From NCBI GenBank assembly GCA_016290595.1, contig JAEEUR010000011.1:1-40677 (forward strand): a stretch of 40,677 nucleotides of DNA, written 5' to 3'. A model generated the notes under the pieces. It did no database searches, was not told the origin of the DNA, and was given only the letters and a program-made list of their open reading frames with translations. The translations under genes and the position numbers were made by a program. Shown here piece after piece: positions 23,863 to 31,269 of this stretch (within the stretch, counting starts at the first letter, position 1; every line of letters starts with the position of its first letter). The DNA comes from Lachnospiraceae bacterium. Lineage in GTDB: Bacteria > Bacillota > Clostridia > Lachnospirales > Lachnospiraceae.

Positions 23863-24828
23863 ATGACAGAAGAAACTATCAGCGTAATCGTACCGGTTTA
23901 CAACGTCGAAGCCTATCTGGAAAAGTGCGTCCGCAGCGTTCTCGCGCAGAGCTGCGGAGACTTCGAGCTGCTGCTGATCGACGACGGTTCGAAGGACGGC
24001 AGCGGTGCCGTCTGCGACCGCCTTGCGGCGGAAGATGAGCGGATCCGGGTCATCCATCAGGAGAACCGGGGGCTGGCGGCGGCAAGGAACCGCGGACTAG
24101 GCGAAGCGAAGGGCGGTTATATTATATTCCTGGACAGCGACGACTACTGGGACGGCGGCGTTCTGGAAGCGCTGCGGGACGGCCTGAAAGCCGCCGGCGC
24201 CGGGATCGCGCTTTTCCCCCTGCTTTACGTGGATGAGGAGGGAAAGACGCTTCCTTCCCCGGAAATGCCGAAGGCCGGCCGCTATACGAGGGACGAAATC
24301 CTGCACCTGCTCTGCCACGATGGCAGCGTCCAGCTGGTCACGGCGGTCAACCGCCTCTCGGAAAAGCGCCTCTGGAAAACGCTGCGCTTCCCGGAAGGGC
24401 GCTATCATGAAGACGAATTCACGGCGCACCGGCTCTTTGCCGCCTGCCCGGAGTTCGTGCTTCTGGAGCAGCCGTATTATTATTACGTGCAGCGGGGCGG
24501 TAGCATCACGAGAACGGACAGCCCGGAGCGCTTCCTGGACCGGGTGGACGCCTTTCTGGACCGGGCGGACTTTCTGGAAGAGCTCGGCCGGAAGGAAGAC
24601 GTTCCGCCGACGCTGAAGCGGGCCATGCACTGGTATCTGCTGATGCTGTCCGAGATCCCCGTCCGCAGCCTGAAGAACTGCGCGCACTGGCCCGAAATAT
24701 CGGAGCGCTTCCGACAGGGACTTGTGAAATACGGCTGGCAAAACCTGTTCGGCCGGAAGGAAACGCTGGCCGTGAAACGTCCGGGCCTGTGGCAGAGCCT
24801 GCACCGGCTGCGCCACGGCGGAAAATAA
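23863..24828 (+). CDS. GT2 family glycosyltransferase (tandem copy 3)
   Basis: A 321-residue GT-A enzyme with ISVIVPVYNVEAYLEKC, LLIDDGSKDGSG, VIHQENRGLAAARN and the metal motif FLDSDD. The middle region differs from the two upstream copies: it has HEDEF in the acceptor-side position, typical of the WaaB/EpsJ-like GT2 branch, and lacks SEDSLF. It therefore probably adds a different sugar. It starts four bases after the previous gene with only a weak ribosome site, suggesting re-initiation. It is followed by a rhomboid-like gene 12 bases on. Confidence 0.83.
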   Translation: MTEETISVIVPVYNVEAYLEKCVRSVLAQSCGDFELLLIDDGSKDGSGAVCDRLAAEDERIRVIHQENRGLAAARNRGLGEAKGGYIIFLDSDDYWDGGVLEALRDGLKAAGAGIALFPLLYVDEEGKTLPSPEMPKAGRYTRDEILHLLCHDGSVQLVTAVNRLSEKRLWKTLRFPEGRYHEDEFTAHRLFAACPEFVLLEQPYYYYVQRGGSITRTDSPERFLDRVDAFLDRADFLEELGRKEDVPPTLKRAMHWYLLMLSEIPVRSLKNCAHWPEISERFRQGLVKYGWQNLFGRKETLAVKRPGLWQSLHRLRHGGK

Positions 24829-24840
24829 GGAGAGAAGAGC

Positions 24841-25695
24841 ATGAATTTTCTGGATAAAATGGAACAGAAGCTGGGAAGATATGCGCCGGGGAACGTAATG
24901 GTCTACCTTCTCGTGCTGTATCTGGGCGGCTTCATCCTGAATATCGTCAATCCGTATTTTTACTTTGAGCATCTCTGCCTCGACATGGAACGGATCTTCG
25001 CCGGAGAGATCTGGCGCCTTGTGACGTTCATCATTTATCCGCCGACGACGAGCATCCTGTGGTTCCTGCTGGAAATGTACATCCTTTTCCTGCTGGGCCG
25101 GAATCTGGAACGGCTCTGGGGCCGCTTTTACTTTGACCTGTATCTGCTGATCGGCTTTCTGTCCCTGATCGTGGCGGCGCTTCTTGTCTATTTGATCAGC
25201 GGAGAAGTCCTGCTGCTGTTTCCGGACAGCCTTTACTGGTCGCTGATCTTTGCCTTCGGCATGACCGTGCCGGATATGCAGTTCATGCTGTATTTCCTGA
25301 TCCCGATCAAGGCGAAGTACCTCATGATATTCTACGGCATATTTCTGGGATACCAGTGCGTCGTCGGCGGCTGGCCGACGCGCGTCCAGATCATCGCCTC
25401 GCTCTTCAATTTCTTCCTGTTCTTCCTCCTTGTCCGACGCCCCTTCCTGCGGGTCAGACAGGGCATCCGCCGCGCGGAGTTTCAGCGGAAGATCCGGGAA
25501 TCCCAGCGGCAGGTGCAGAATCTGCGCCCGATGGGGGTCCGGCACGTCTGTGCGGTATGCGGACGGACGAACATCAGCAATCCCGAGCTGGAGTTCCGTT
25601 TCTGCAGCCGCTGTGCGGGAAACAGGGAATACTGCCTGGACCATCTGTACACGCACGTGCACGTGACGGAAGTTCCTCCGGCAGATTCGGAATAA
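24841..25695 (+). CDS. Rhomboid-like membrane protein (catalytic residues missing) with C-terminal zinc ribbon
   Basis: A 284-residue protein with about six membrane segments (roughly 18-36, 56-86, 97-119, 127-142, 146-175, 182-198). It has the rhomboid-type motifs GEIWRLVTFIIYP and LLGRNLERLWG. Where active rhomboids have GxSG, this protein reads LYWSLIF, with Trp133 at the serine position, and no catalytic histidine is seen in the last helix. It is therefore probably a pseudo-rhomboid. The cytoplasmic tail (230-284) has CAVC (237/240), CSRC (255/258), Cys265 and His268, a likely zinc-binding unit. It ends the GT2 operon and is followed by a strong terminator. Possible roles are a scaffold or quality-control factor. 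Confidence 0.75.
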   Translation: MNFLDKMEQKLGRYAPGNVMVYLLVLYLGGFILNIVNPYFYFEHLCLDMERIFAGEIWRLVTFIIYPPTTSILWFLLEMYILFLLGRNLERLWGRFYFDLYLLIGFLSLIVAALLVYLISGEVLLLFPDSLYWSLIFAFGMTVPDMQFMLYFLIPIKAKYLMIFYGIFLGYQCVVGGWPTRVQIIASLFNFFLFFLLVRRPFLRVRQGIRRAEFQRKIRESQRQVQNLRPMGVRHVCAVCGRTNISNPELEFRFCSRCAGNREYCLDHLYTHVHVTEVPPADSE

Positions 25696-25710
25696 AAAAC
25701 GAATACGCAG

Positions 25711-25741
25711 GGCCGGAAAACGGACGTTTCCGGCCTTTTTT
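25711..25741 (+). terminator. Terminator after the GT2/rhomboid operon
   Basis: GGCCGGAAA (25711-25719) pairs with TTTCCGGCC (25727-25735) around a short loop, followed by six T. This is a classical intrinsic terminator. Confidence 0.9.
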
Positions 25742-25799
25742 CTTTATTCGGATATTTTTACGGTTTTTTAAACTTTTTAGTGAAATCTTTCTTCTTTTA

Positions 25800-25808
25800 T
25801 GCTATAAT
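25800..25808 (+). promoter_or_regulatory. Extended -10 promoter of the symporter gene
   Basis: TGC directly precedes a consensus TATAAT (25803-25808), giving an extended -10. The -35 position (about 25780) is poor (GTGAAA). The predicted start near 25815 leaves a leader of about 57 bases. Confidence 0.7.
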
Positions 25809-25871
25809 GACCCCAGGTTAAACCGCCGCTTGTGCTTCGGCGGAAAAACAATTTATTTTAGGAGGGTTATT

Positions 25872-27176
25872 ATGGCTCAAACTGAACCCAAAAAGGGCGG
25901 TATCCTTCGGGCATACCTCAACTTTAACGTGCTGTACAAGATCCTGATCGGTCTTGTGATCGGCGCCATTGCCGGTATCATTCTGGCAGCGGCCGGCGTG
26001 GAAGCGCTGCCTGCCTGGATCAGCATGTTCGGCACCATCTTCACCAGACTGCTGAAGATGATCATCATCCCGATGATCGTCGGCTCCCTGGTCGTCGGCG
26101 CCGCTTCCGTATCCCCTGCCACCGTCGGCAAGGTCGGTATCCGCGTCGTCATCATCTATCTGATCACTTCTGCGTTCGGCGTTATCATCGGCCTGCTGAT
26201 GGGCAACATCTTCCAGCCGCATGCAGAACTGGCTTCCCTGGCTGCGGACGCTGCCGGCAAGGCCAGCGAGACCAACGTATGGAAGGTCATCTACGAGATC
26301 ATCCCGACGAGCGTTCTGACCGCCCTGGTCAACGAGACCGTGCTGCAGGTCATTTTCTTCTGCCTGATCTTCGGCCTGTGCCTGTCCTATCTGAAGGCCT
26401 CCACGGATGAACGCTTAAAGAAGATCGCCGAGACGACCTACAACGTATTCGACTGCCTGACCGAGATCATGATGAAGATCGTCGGCGGCATCATGCAGTA
26501 CGCCCCTATCGGCGTTGCCGTCCTGATCTGCGAAGTCTTCGCGAAGAACGGCCCGAAGGTAGCCGGCTCTCTGCTGATCGTCGTCATCGCCTGCTTCCTG
26601 GGCTATGCCATCCACGTGGTCCTGGTCTACGGCGGCCTGCTCAAGATCTTCAAGATCAAGATCGGCCCGTTCTTCAAGGAAGCCCGGACCCCGTTCATCA
26701 CCGCTTTCGTTACCCGTTCCTCCAACGGCACCCTGCCTACCACCTTCAAGGCGGCTGAAAACCTGGGTGTTGACAAAGAAGTCTATGCCTTCTCCCTGCC
26801 GCTCGGCGCCACCATCAACATGGACGGCACGGCCATCTATCAGGGCGTCTGCGCGTTCTTCCTGGTCATGACCTGCTACGGCCGCGGCCTGACATTCGGT
26901 GAGATGGGCATGATCGTTCTGCTGGCCACGCTGGCCTCCATCGGTACCGCGGGCGTTCCCGGTGCCGGCGCCATCATGCTGGCCATGGTCATGGCCGGTA
27001 TCGGCATGCCGATCCAGGAAGCTTCCGCTATTGCCGGCGCCTACGCGATGATCCTCGGCATCGACGCTCTGCTGGATATGGGCCGCACCGCTCTGAACGT
27101 GACCGGCGACCTGACCTGCACCTGCTGTATCGCCAAGAAGCTCGGCCTTCTGAAAGAGGATTCCATCCTGAAATAA
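25872..27176 (+). CDS. Dicarboxylate/acidic amino acid:cation symporter (DAACS, GltP/GltPh family)
   Basis: A 434-residue transporter with eight membrane segments and two re-entrant hairpins. Motifs are the HP1 tip SSNGTLP (283-289; the usual third serine is Asn), the TM7 motif NMDGT (316-320) and the TM8 motif DMGRTALNVTGD (402-413). Arg405 corresponds to GltPh Arg397, which contacts the side-chain carboxylate, so glutamate/aspartate or a C4-dicarboxylate is the likely substrate rather than a neutral amino acid. The coupling ion (Na+ or H+) is not decidable. The ATG at 25872 follows AGGAGGG; the frame is open further upstream but that part is the leader and previous gene. Many T-ending codons and a strong leader suggest high expression. 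Confidence 0.93.
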   Translation: MAQTEPKKGGILRAYLNFNVLYKILIGLVIGAIAGIILAAAGVEALPAWISMFGTIFTRLLKMIIIPMIVGSLVVGAASVSPATVGKVGIRVVIIYLITSAFGVIIGLLMGNIFQPHAELASLAADAAGKASETNVWKVIYEIIPTSVLTALVNETVLQVIFFCLIFGLCLSYLKASTDERLKKIAETTYNVFDCLTEIMMKIVGGIMQYAPIGVAVLICEVFAKNGPKVAGSLLIVVIACFLGYAIHVVLVYGGLLKIFKIKIGPFFKEARTPFITAFVTRSSNGTLPTTFKAAENLGVDKEVYAFSLPLGATINMDGTAIYQGVCAFFLVMTCYGRGLTFGEMGMIVLLATLASIGTAGVPGAGAIMLAMVMAGIGMPIQEASAIAGAYAMILGIDALLDMGRTALNVTGDLTCTCCIAKKLGLLKEDSILK

Positions 27177-27179
27177 GCC

Positions 27180-27569
27180 ATGAACAAGAAGGATCTGGAA
27201 AAAAGACTGCGAGAGCTTTCTCTCTACAGCGACTTTTATCTGCGGAAGGAACTGAAGCCTCTGGGCCAGCTCCTGCAGGAAGGTGAGACGCTGAACTGCC
27301 TCCTGACCGGCGTGAACGAAGGCAACCGGAAAATGATCGCCGTGACGGATCAGAGGATTCTGATCATTTTCGCGGCGACGCTGGGCGGGGGAGAGATCAA
27401 GGTCGTGAAAAGAGAAGCGGTAAAGGATTACTGGTTTAAAAAGAAACTGCTGTTTTCCTCCGTCGGCTTTTCCACGGAGAACGAGAGCTTCGTGTTTACC
27501 AATACGCAGGGGCATCTGAAATCCTATTTCGAATGGGCGATGTCGCAGCCGCTGCCGGGAACGGTCTGA
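27180..27569 (+). CDS. Small PH-like domain protein
   Basis: A 129-residue soluble protein. After an N-terminal helix, residues about 34-120 show the pattern of bacterial PH (bPH/YokE-like) domains: an EGE-type start (LLQEGETLNCLLTG), the strand MIAVTDQRILII, alternating strands and a C-terminal helix ending FEWAMSQ. Such domains often act as cytoplasmic binding modules and rarely have an assigned function. It starts three bases after the symporter stop, so it is co-transcribed and possibly linked to it. The ribosome site is weak, which also fits coupling. Confidence 0.65.
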   Translation: MNKKDLEKRLRELSLYSDFYLRKELKPLGQLLQEGETLNCLLTGVNEGNRKMIAVTDQRILIIFAATLGGGEIKVVKREAVKDYWFKKKLLFSSVGFSTENESFVFTNTQGHLKSYFEWAMSQPLPGTV

Positions 27570-27596
27570 GTCCGGATCCGAGATATCATGAAAAGG

Positions 27597-27646
27597 CGAG
27601 CCGTACGGAGAAATCCGCACGGCTCGTCCGCGTCAGAGGGTTTTTT
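27597..27646 (+). terminator. Probable terminator after the symporter/PH pair
   Basis: CGAGCCGT (27597-27604) pairs with ACGGCTCG (27619-27626), and an inner CGGA/TCCG pair closes a GAAA tetraloop. A TTTTTT run comes only 14 bases after the stem, so the hairpin is certain but its activity as an intrinsic terminator is less sure. Confidence 0.5.
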
Positions 27647-27667
27647 CCGGAAAACGCCTTTTTGCGC

Positions 27668-27697
27668 TTGACAGAAACGGCCGGGATGCGGTATTAT
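27668..27697 (+). promoter_or_regulatory. recA upstream promoter P1
   Basis: TTGACA (27668-27673) and TATTAT (27692-27697) have an 18-base spacer. It shares CGCTTGACAG and TATTAT with P2. The start near 27704 would give a leader of about 115 bases that contains P2 and the SOS box. Confidence 0.6.
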
Positions 27698-27757
27698 TTT
27701 TCCGGGAGATGACGGAAAGCCGTTTTCCTATTTTTTTGCTTTTTTTGCGAAAATCGC

Positions 27758-27786
27758 TTGACAGGAATGAAAAAGAAAGCTATTAT
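27758..27786 (+). promoter_or_regulatory. recA main promoter P2
   Basis: TTGACA (27758-27763) and TATTAT (27781-27786) with a 17-base spacer. The predicted start near 27793 coincides with the SOS box immediately downstream. Confidence 0.85.
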
Positions 27787-27793
27787 AGAAAAG

Positions 27794-27807
27794 CGAACAA
27801 AAGTTCG
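27794..27807. promoter_or_regulatory. LexA (DinR) SOS box of recA
   Basis: CGAACAAAAGTTCG has two perfect half-sites CGAAC and GTTCG separated by four bases, close to the Gram-positive LexA consensus CGAAC-N4-GTTCG. It covers the predicted start site of P2, where LexA would block transcription until DNA damage. Confidence 0.88.
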
Positions 27808-27819
27808 AGCGGAGGAAGC

Positions 27820-28854
27820 ATGAACAAAGAAGACCGTATCAAAGCGATTGAAACCTTAGTGGCCAATACCGAGAAGGATTTCGGCAAAGGCTCCATAATG
27901 CGCCTGGGTGACAACAGGCAGATGAATATTGAAACCATTCCCACCGGATCCCTGTATCTGGATCTGGCGCTCGGTCTCGGGGGCCTGCCCAAGGGACGCA
28001 TCATAGAGATCTTCGGACCGGAATCCAGCGGCAAGACGACGCTGGCGCTGCACGTGATCGCGGAAGCGCAGAAGAAGGACGGCTTTGCCGGCTTCGTAGA
28101 CGCGGAACACGCGCTTGATCCGGGCTATGCGAGAAACATCGGCGTCGATATCGACAATCTGTACGTCTCCCAGCCGGACAACGGCGAGCAGGCGCTGGAG
28201 ATCGCCGAGGCCATGGTCCGCTCCGGCGCCATGGACGTCGTCGTGGTGGACTCGGTGGCGGCGCTGGTGCCGAAGGCCGAGATCGACGGCGAGATGGGAG
28301 ATTCCCACGTCGGACAGCAGGCCCGCCTGATGTCCCAGGCGCTGCGGAAGCTGACCGCCGCCATCAGCCGCTCCGGCTGCATCGTGATCTTTATCAACCA
28401 GCTGCGTGAAAAGATCGGCGTCTTCTACGGCAACCCGGAGACGACCACTGGCGGCCGCGCGCTTAAATTTTACGCCTCCGTCCGTCTGGACGTGCGCCGC
28501 ACGGAAAGCATCAAGCAGGGCAGCGAAGTCATCGGCAACACCGTCAAGGTGAAGGTCGTGAAGAACAAGGTCGCGCCGCCTTTCAAGGAAGCGAAGATGG
28601 ATATCATGTTCGGCCGCGGCATTTCCAAGGAAAGCGACATCCTGGAGCTGGGCGTGGAAAGCGGCATCATCGAAAAGAGCGGTGCCTGGTACTCCTACGG
28701 CGGAAGCCGGATCGGCAATGGCAAGGAGAACGTCAAGGCCTTCCTGCGCAGCCAGCCGGCCGTGCTGGAGGAGATCGAGGCAAAGGTCCGCGAGCATTAC
28801 GGCCTTTCCTCCGCCGGAACCCCCGCTGCGGCGGCGCCTGCGGAAAAAGCGTAA
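27820..28854 (+). CDS. recA: Recombinase RecA
   Basis: A 344-residue DNA strand-exchange ATPase and LexA co-protease. Walker A is GPESSGKT (66-73, the standard position), Walker B is in [14 protein letters not shown]1 and L2 regions are intact ([11 protein letters not shown]), and the C-terminal tail is Ala/Pro-rich. The ATG at 27820 follows GGAGG; an open frame begins at 27709 but runs through the promoter and SOS box. It is LexA-regulated by the box at 27794. The recX or rny genes that often follow recA in Firmicutes are not here. Confidence 0.98.
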   Translation: MNKEDRIKAIETLVANTEKDFGKGSIMRLGDNRQMNIETIPTGSLYLDLALGLGGLPKGRIIEIFGPESSGKTTLALHVIAEAQKKDGFAGFVDAEHALDPGYARNIGVDIDNLYVSQPDNGEQALEIAEAMVRSGAMDVVVVDSVAALVPKAEIDGEMGDSHVGQQARLMSQALRKLTAAISRSGCIVIFINQLREKIGVFYGNPETTTGGRALKFYASVRLDVRRTESIKQGSEVIGNTVKVKVVKNKVAPPFKEAKMDIMFGRGISKESDILELGVESGIIEKSGAWYSYGGSRIGNGKENVKAFLRSQPAVLEEIEAKVREHYGLSSAGTPAAAAPAEKA

Positions 28855-28881
28855 AAATCTCCGCATTTTTCGGCTTTTTTT
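28844..28881 (+). terminator. recA terminator overlapping its stop codon
   Basis: AAAAAGC (28844-28850) pairs with GCTTTTT (28873-28879), and an inner AAAAAT/ATTTTT stem (28853-28858, 28865-28870) is separated by a two-base internal loop; a run of seven T ends it. The left arm covers the last recA codons and the TAA stop. Confidence 0.55.
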
Positions 28882-28892
28882 GCAAAAAACGC

Positions 28893-28921
28893 TTGCCTTT
28901 GCAAAAAAGCTGTGCTAAAGT
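28893..28921 (+). promoter_or_regulatory. Promoter of the rimP-nusA-infB operon
   Basis: TTGCCT (28893-28898) and TAAAGT (28916-28921) are 17 bases apart, with TG one base before the -10 (extended -10). The sequence CTGTGCTAAA around the -10 is identical to that of the rpsO promoter at 39808-39817. Confidence 0.7.
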
Positions 28922-28952
28922 AGCCGAGTAAGCTGAATATGTATGGTAAGGT

Positions 28953-28984
28953 AAGAGTGGATGATAAATCCGCTCTTTCCTTTT
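28953..28984 (+). promoter_or_regulatory. rimP leader hairpin (candidate attenuator)
   Basis: AAGAGTGGAT (28953-28962) pairs with ATCCGCTCTT (28968-28977) around a five-base loop, followed by TCCTTTT, so the leader contains a terminator-like structure about 25 bases after the predicted start. The downstream CCTT (28980-28983) can pair instead with AAGG of the rimP ribosome site (28988-28991). The two features together look like a switch. Confidence 0.5.
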
Positions 28985-29003
28985 GAAAGGAAGTAAGAAG
29001 GCT

Positions 29004-29480
29004 TTGATCAAGAAAGAAACGGTGGAACAAAGGACGGAACAGCTGCTGGAAGCTTTTCTGGCCGAGAAGAAATTTGAGCTCGTCGACGTCGAATACGTAA
29101 AGGAAGGCAGCGACAGGATCCTGCGCGTCCTGCTGGACAAAGAGGGCGGCATCCGCATCGATGACTGCGAGACGGTCAGCCGCTTCTTAAGCGACGCGCT
29201 GGACCGCGAGGACTTTATCGAGGATGCTTATATCCTGGAAGTCAGCTCGCCCGGACTGCTCAGACCCTTTAAAAAAGACCGGGACTTCGAACGGAACCTG
29301 GGCGAAGAGGTGGAGCTTCGTCTCTTCAAGGCGCAGGAAGGGGCAAAGGACTATATCGGCTGTCTGAAATCATTCGACAAAGACAGCGTCACGGTCCTCT
29401 TTGAGGATGAAGTGGAAGCCGTCTTTGCCCGCAGCAACATTTCGATGATCCGCAAATACATAGATTTCTCAGACCTGTAA
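29004..29480 (+). CDS. rimP: Ribosome maturation factor RimP
   Basis: A 158-residue 30S assembly factor of the RimP/YlxS family. It has an N-terminal alpha/beta domain with ELVDVEYVKEG and VSSPGLLRP (about 80-90), and a C-terminal SH3-like domain. I chose the TTG at 29004: it has AAGGAAG ten bases upstream and gives a normal N-terminus. A frame start at TTG 28983 would lie inside the leader hairpin and lacks a ribosome site. It heads the conserved rimP-nusA-rnpM-ylxQ-infB-rbfA operon. Confidence 0.9.
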   Translation: MIKKETVEQRTEQLLEAFLAEKKFELVDVEYVKEGSDRILRVLLDKEGGIRIDDCETVSRFLSDALDREDFIEDAYILEVSSPGLLRPFKKDRDFERNLGEEVELRLFKAQEGAKDYIGCLKSFDKDSVTVLFEDEVEAVFARSNISMIRKYIDFSDL

Positions 29481-29526
29481 ACGGTCAGAATACAAGGCCG
29501 GAAGGTCGCAAGGAGGAAAAAGGAAA

Positions 29527-30672
29527 ATGAATAAGGAATTACTGGAAGCGCTCACTCTGCTGGAAAAAGAAAAGAATATCAGCCGTGACGTGATCATGGA
29601 CGCGATCGAAGTTTCGCTGACGAACGCCGTCTCCAAGAACTTTGACAAGGCGGAGAACATCCGCGTGGAGATGGACCGGGAGACCGGCGATTACAAGATC
29701 TATAGAGAAAAGCAGGTCGTGGAGGAGATCGAGAATCCCGGCGCCGAAATAACGCTGGACCAGGCCAAGGCGATCAGCTCCGCCTATCAGCTGGGCGACG
29801 TCGTCCGCGAGCCGATCGAGATCAAGAGCTTCAGCCGCGTGGCAGCGCAGAACGCGAAAAACGTTATTCTGCAGAAGCTGCGCGAGGAGGAGCGCAAGTC
29901 CGTTTACGAGCGCTATCATTCCCGCGAGCATCAGATCATTTCCGGGACCATCCAGCGCCATATCGGAAAGAATATCAGCATCAATCTCGGCTCCGCCGAC
30001 GCCATCATGCCCGAAAACGAGCAGATCAAGACCGAAAACTACCGCCCGAACGAGCGGATCAAGGTCCTGGTGCTGGAGGTCAAGGATACCCAGCGCGGAC
30101 CGCATATCCTGGTCAGCCGGACCCATCCGGATCTGGTCCGCCGCTTCTTTGAGGCGGAGGTCGCCGAGATCAAGCAGGGTATCGTGGAGATCAAGGCCGT
30201 GGCCCGTGAAGCGGGCTCCCGCACCAAGATGGCCGTCGCTTCCTACGACGAGGCGGTGGATCCCATCGGCGCCTGCGTCGGCCTGAACGGCACGCGCGTC
30301 AACGCGGTCGTGGATGAACTGGGCGGCGAGAAGATCGACCTGATCCACTGGAGCGACAACTCCGCGGAGCTGATCGAAAACGCCCTGAGCCCCGCCAAGG
30401 TCATCGTGGTCCTGGCGGACGACGAGGAAAAGGAAGCGCTGGTCATCGTTCCCGACTTCCAGCTGTCCCTGGCCATCGGCCGCTCCGGACAGAACGCCCG
30501 TCTGGCCGCCAAGCTGACCGGCTACAAGATCGACATCAAGTCCGAGACGGAAGCCCGCGAGTCCGGCATCTTCGACGAGATCGGCTATATCGACGATTAC
30601 ACGAACGAAGAAGCCTACACCGAAGGCTACGAGGAAGAGTACGTCGAAGAAACGGAAGAGGCGCAGGCATAA
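29527..30672 (+). CDS. nusA: Transcription termination/antitermination factor NusA
   Basis: A 381-residue protein: N-terminal RNA-polymerase-binding domain (about 1-130), S1 domain (135-200), and two KH domains with CVGLNGTRVNAVVDELGGEKID and the later AIGRSGQNARLAAKLTG. The C-terminus is a short acidic tail with Tyr/Glu repeats, without the AR2 repeats of E. coli, normal for Firmicutes. It modulates pausing, termination and rRNA antitermination. AAGGAGG is located upstream of the ATG, 46 bases after rimP. Confidence 0.97.
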   Translation: MNKELLEALTLLEKEKNISRDVIMDAIEVSLTNAVSKNFDKAENIRVEMDRETGDYKIYREKQVVEEIENPGAEITLDQAKAISSAYQLGDVVREPIEIKSFSRVAAQNAKNVILQKLREEERKSVYERYHSREHQIISGTIQRHIGKNISINLGSADAIMPENEQIKTENYRPNERIKVLVLEVKDTQRGPHILVSRTHPDLVRRFFEAEVAEIKQGIVEIKAVAREAGSRTKMAVASYDEAVDPIGACVGLNGTRVNAVVDELGGEKIDLIHWSDNSAELIENALSPAKVIVVLADDEEKEALVIVPDFQLSLAIGRSGQNARLAAKLTGYKIDIKSETEARESGIFDEIGYIDDYTNEEAYTEGYEEEYVEETEEAQA

Positions 30673-30674
30673 GC

Positions 30675-30998
30675 ATGGAGAAAGCGTATCCGCAGAGGAC
30701 CTGTATCGGCTGCCGGCAGGTAAAGGATAAGAAAGAACTGATCCGCGTGGTCCGGACGCCGGAAGGGGTCTTCTGTCTGGATAGAAGCGGAAAAATGAAC
30801 GGACGGGGCGCGTATCTGTGCCCGAAAAGGGCGTGCCTGGAGCTGGCCCTGCGGAAGGGCTCGCTGGCGAAAAGCTTCCGGACAGCCGTTCCGCCCGAAC
30901 TGAAGGAAATCATCACAGAGGAATTAAAGAAGATTGAGGAAGAAAATACTGAATATGCTGGGACTGGCGCAGAAAGCCGGACGGATAGCCTCCGGTGA
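30675..30998 (+). CDS. rnpM: RNase P modulator RnpM (YlxR)
   Basis: A 107-residue protein of the YlxR family with the signature RTCIGCR near the N-terminus and GRGAYLCPKRAC in the middle. YlxR of B. subtilis was shown to bind RNase P RNA and inhibit the enzyme. The C-terminal part (about 75-107) overlaps the start of ylxQ by 65 bases in another frame, longer than usual for this pair. It starts two bases after nusA. Confidence 0.9.
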   Translation: MEKAYPQRTCIGCRQVKDKKELIRVVRTPEGVFCLDRSGKMNGRGAYLCPKRACLELALRKGSLAKSFRTAVPPELKEIITEELKKIEEENTEYAGTGAESRTDSLR

Positions 30999-31266
30999 GG
31001 TCGCCGCGGAAAACGCGATCCGGTCCGGCGCAGCGAGGCTTGTGATAGCCGCGTCGGATGCGTCGGCCGCCAGCCGGAAGCATCTGCTGGATATGGCGTC
31101 TTACCGGAAGATCCCCGCTCTGGTCTGGGGCGGCAAGGATGAACTCGGTCAGGCGATCGGAAAAAGCGAAAGAGCGGGACTCGTCATTACGGATGAGGGC
31201 TTTGCGGGCCGGATCGGCAGTCTGATCCGGCAGGAAACAGAACAGAAAGTTGATCAGGGGGTATAA
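30934..31266 (+). CDS. L7Ae/eL8-type RNA-binding protein (YlxQ)
   Basis: A 110-residue L7Ae-family protein with the start MLGLAQKAGRIASGE and LVIAASDAS, a fold that recognises kink-turn RNA. B. subtilis YlxQ/YbxF relatives bind k-turns, but no target is established. The TTG at 30934 gives the N-terminal RKKILN typical of the family. The ATG at 30955, with GAGGAAG upstream, is the alternative. It overlaps rnpM and ends three bases before infB. Confidence 0.88.
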   Translation: MRKKILNMLGLAQKAGRIASGEVAAENAIRSGAARLVIAASDASAASRKHLLDMASYRKIPALVWGGKDELGQAIGKSERAGLVITDEGFAGRIGSLIRQETEQKVDQGV

Positions 31267-31269
31267 CAG

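Noticed and set aside
20797-24828. GT2 cluster as a horizontally acquired island
   Set aside because: Base composition and codon choice look like the flanking core genes and there are no direct repeats, integrase or tRNA borders.
25356-25871. Upstream extension of the symporter frame
   Set aside because: It overlaps the rhomboid-like gene, a strong terminator and the promoter; the ATG at 25872 has AGGAGGG and begins the normal protein.
27709-27819. Upstream extension of recA (37 codons)
   Set aside because: The extension contains promoter P2 and the SOS box; the ATG at 27820 has GGAGG and matches the conserved RecA N-terminus.
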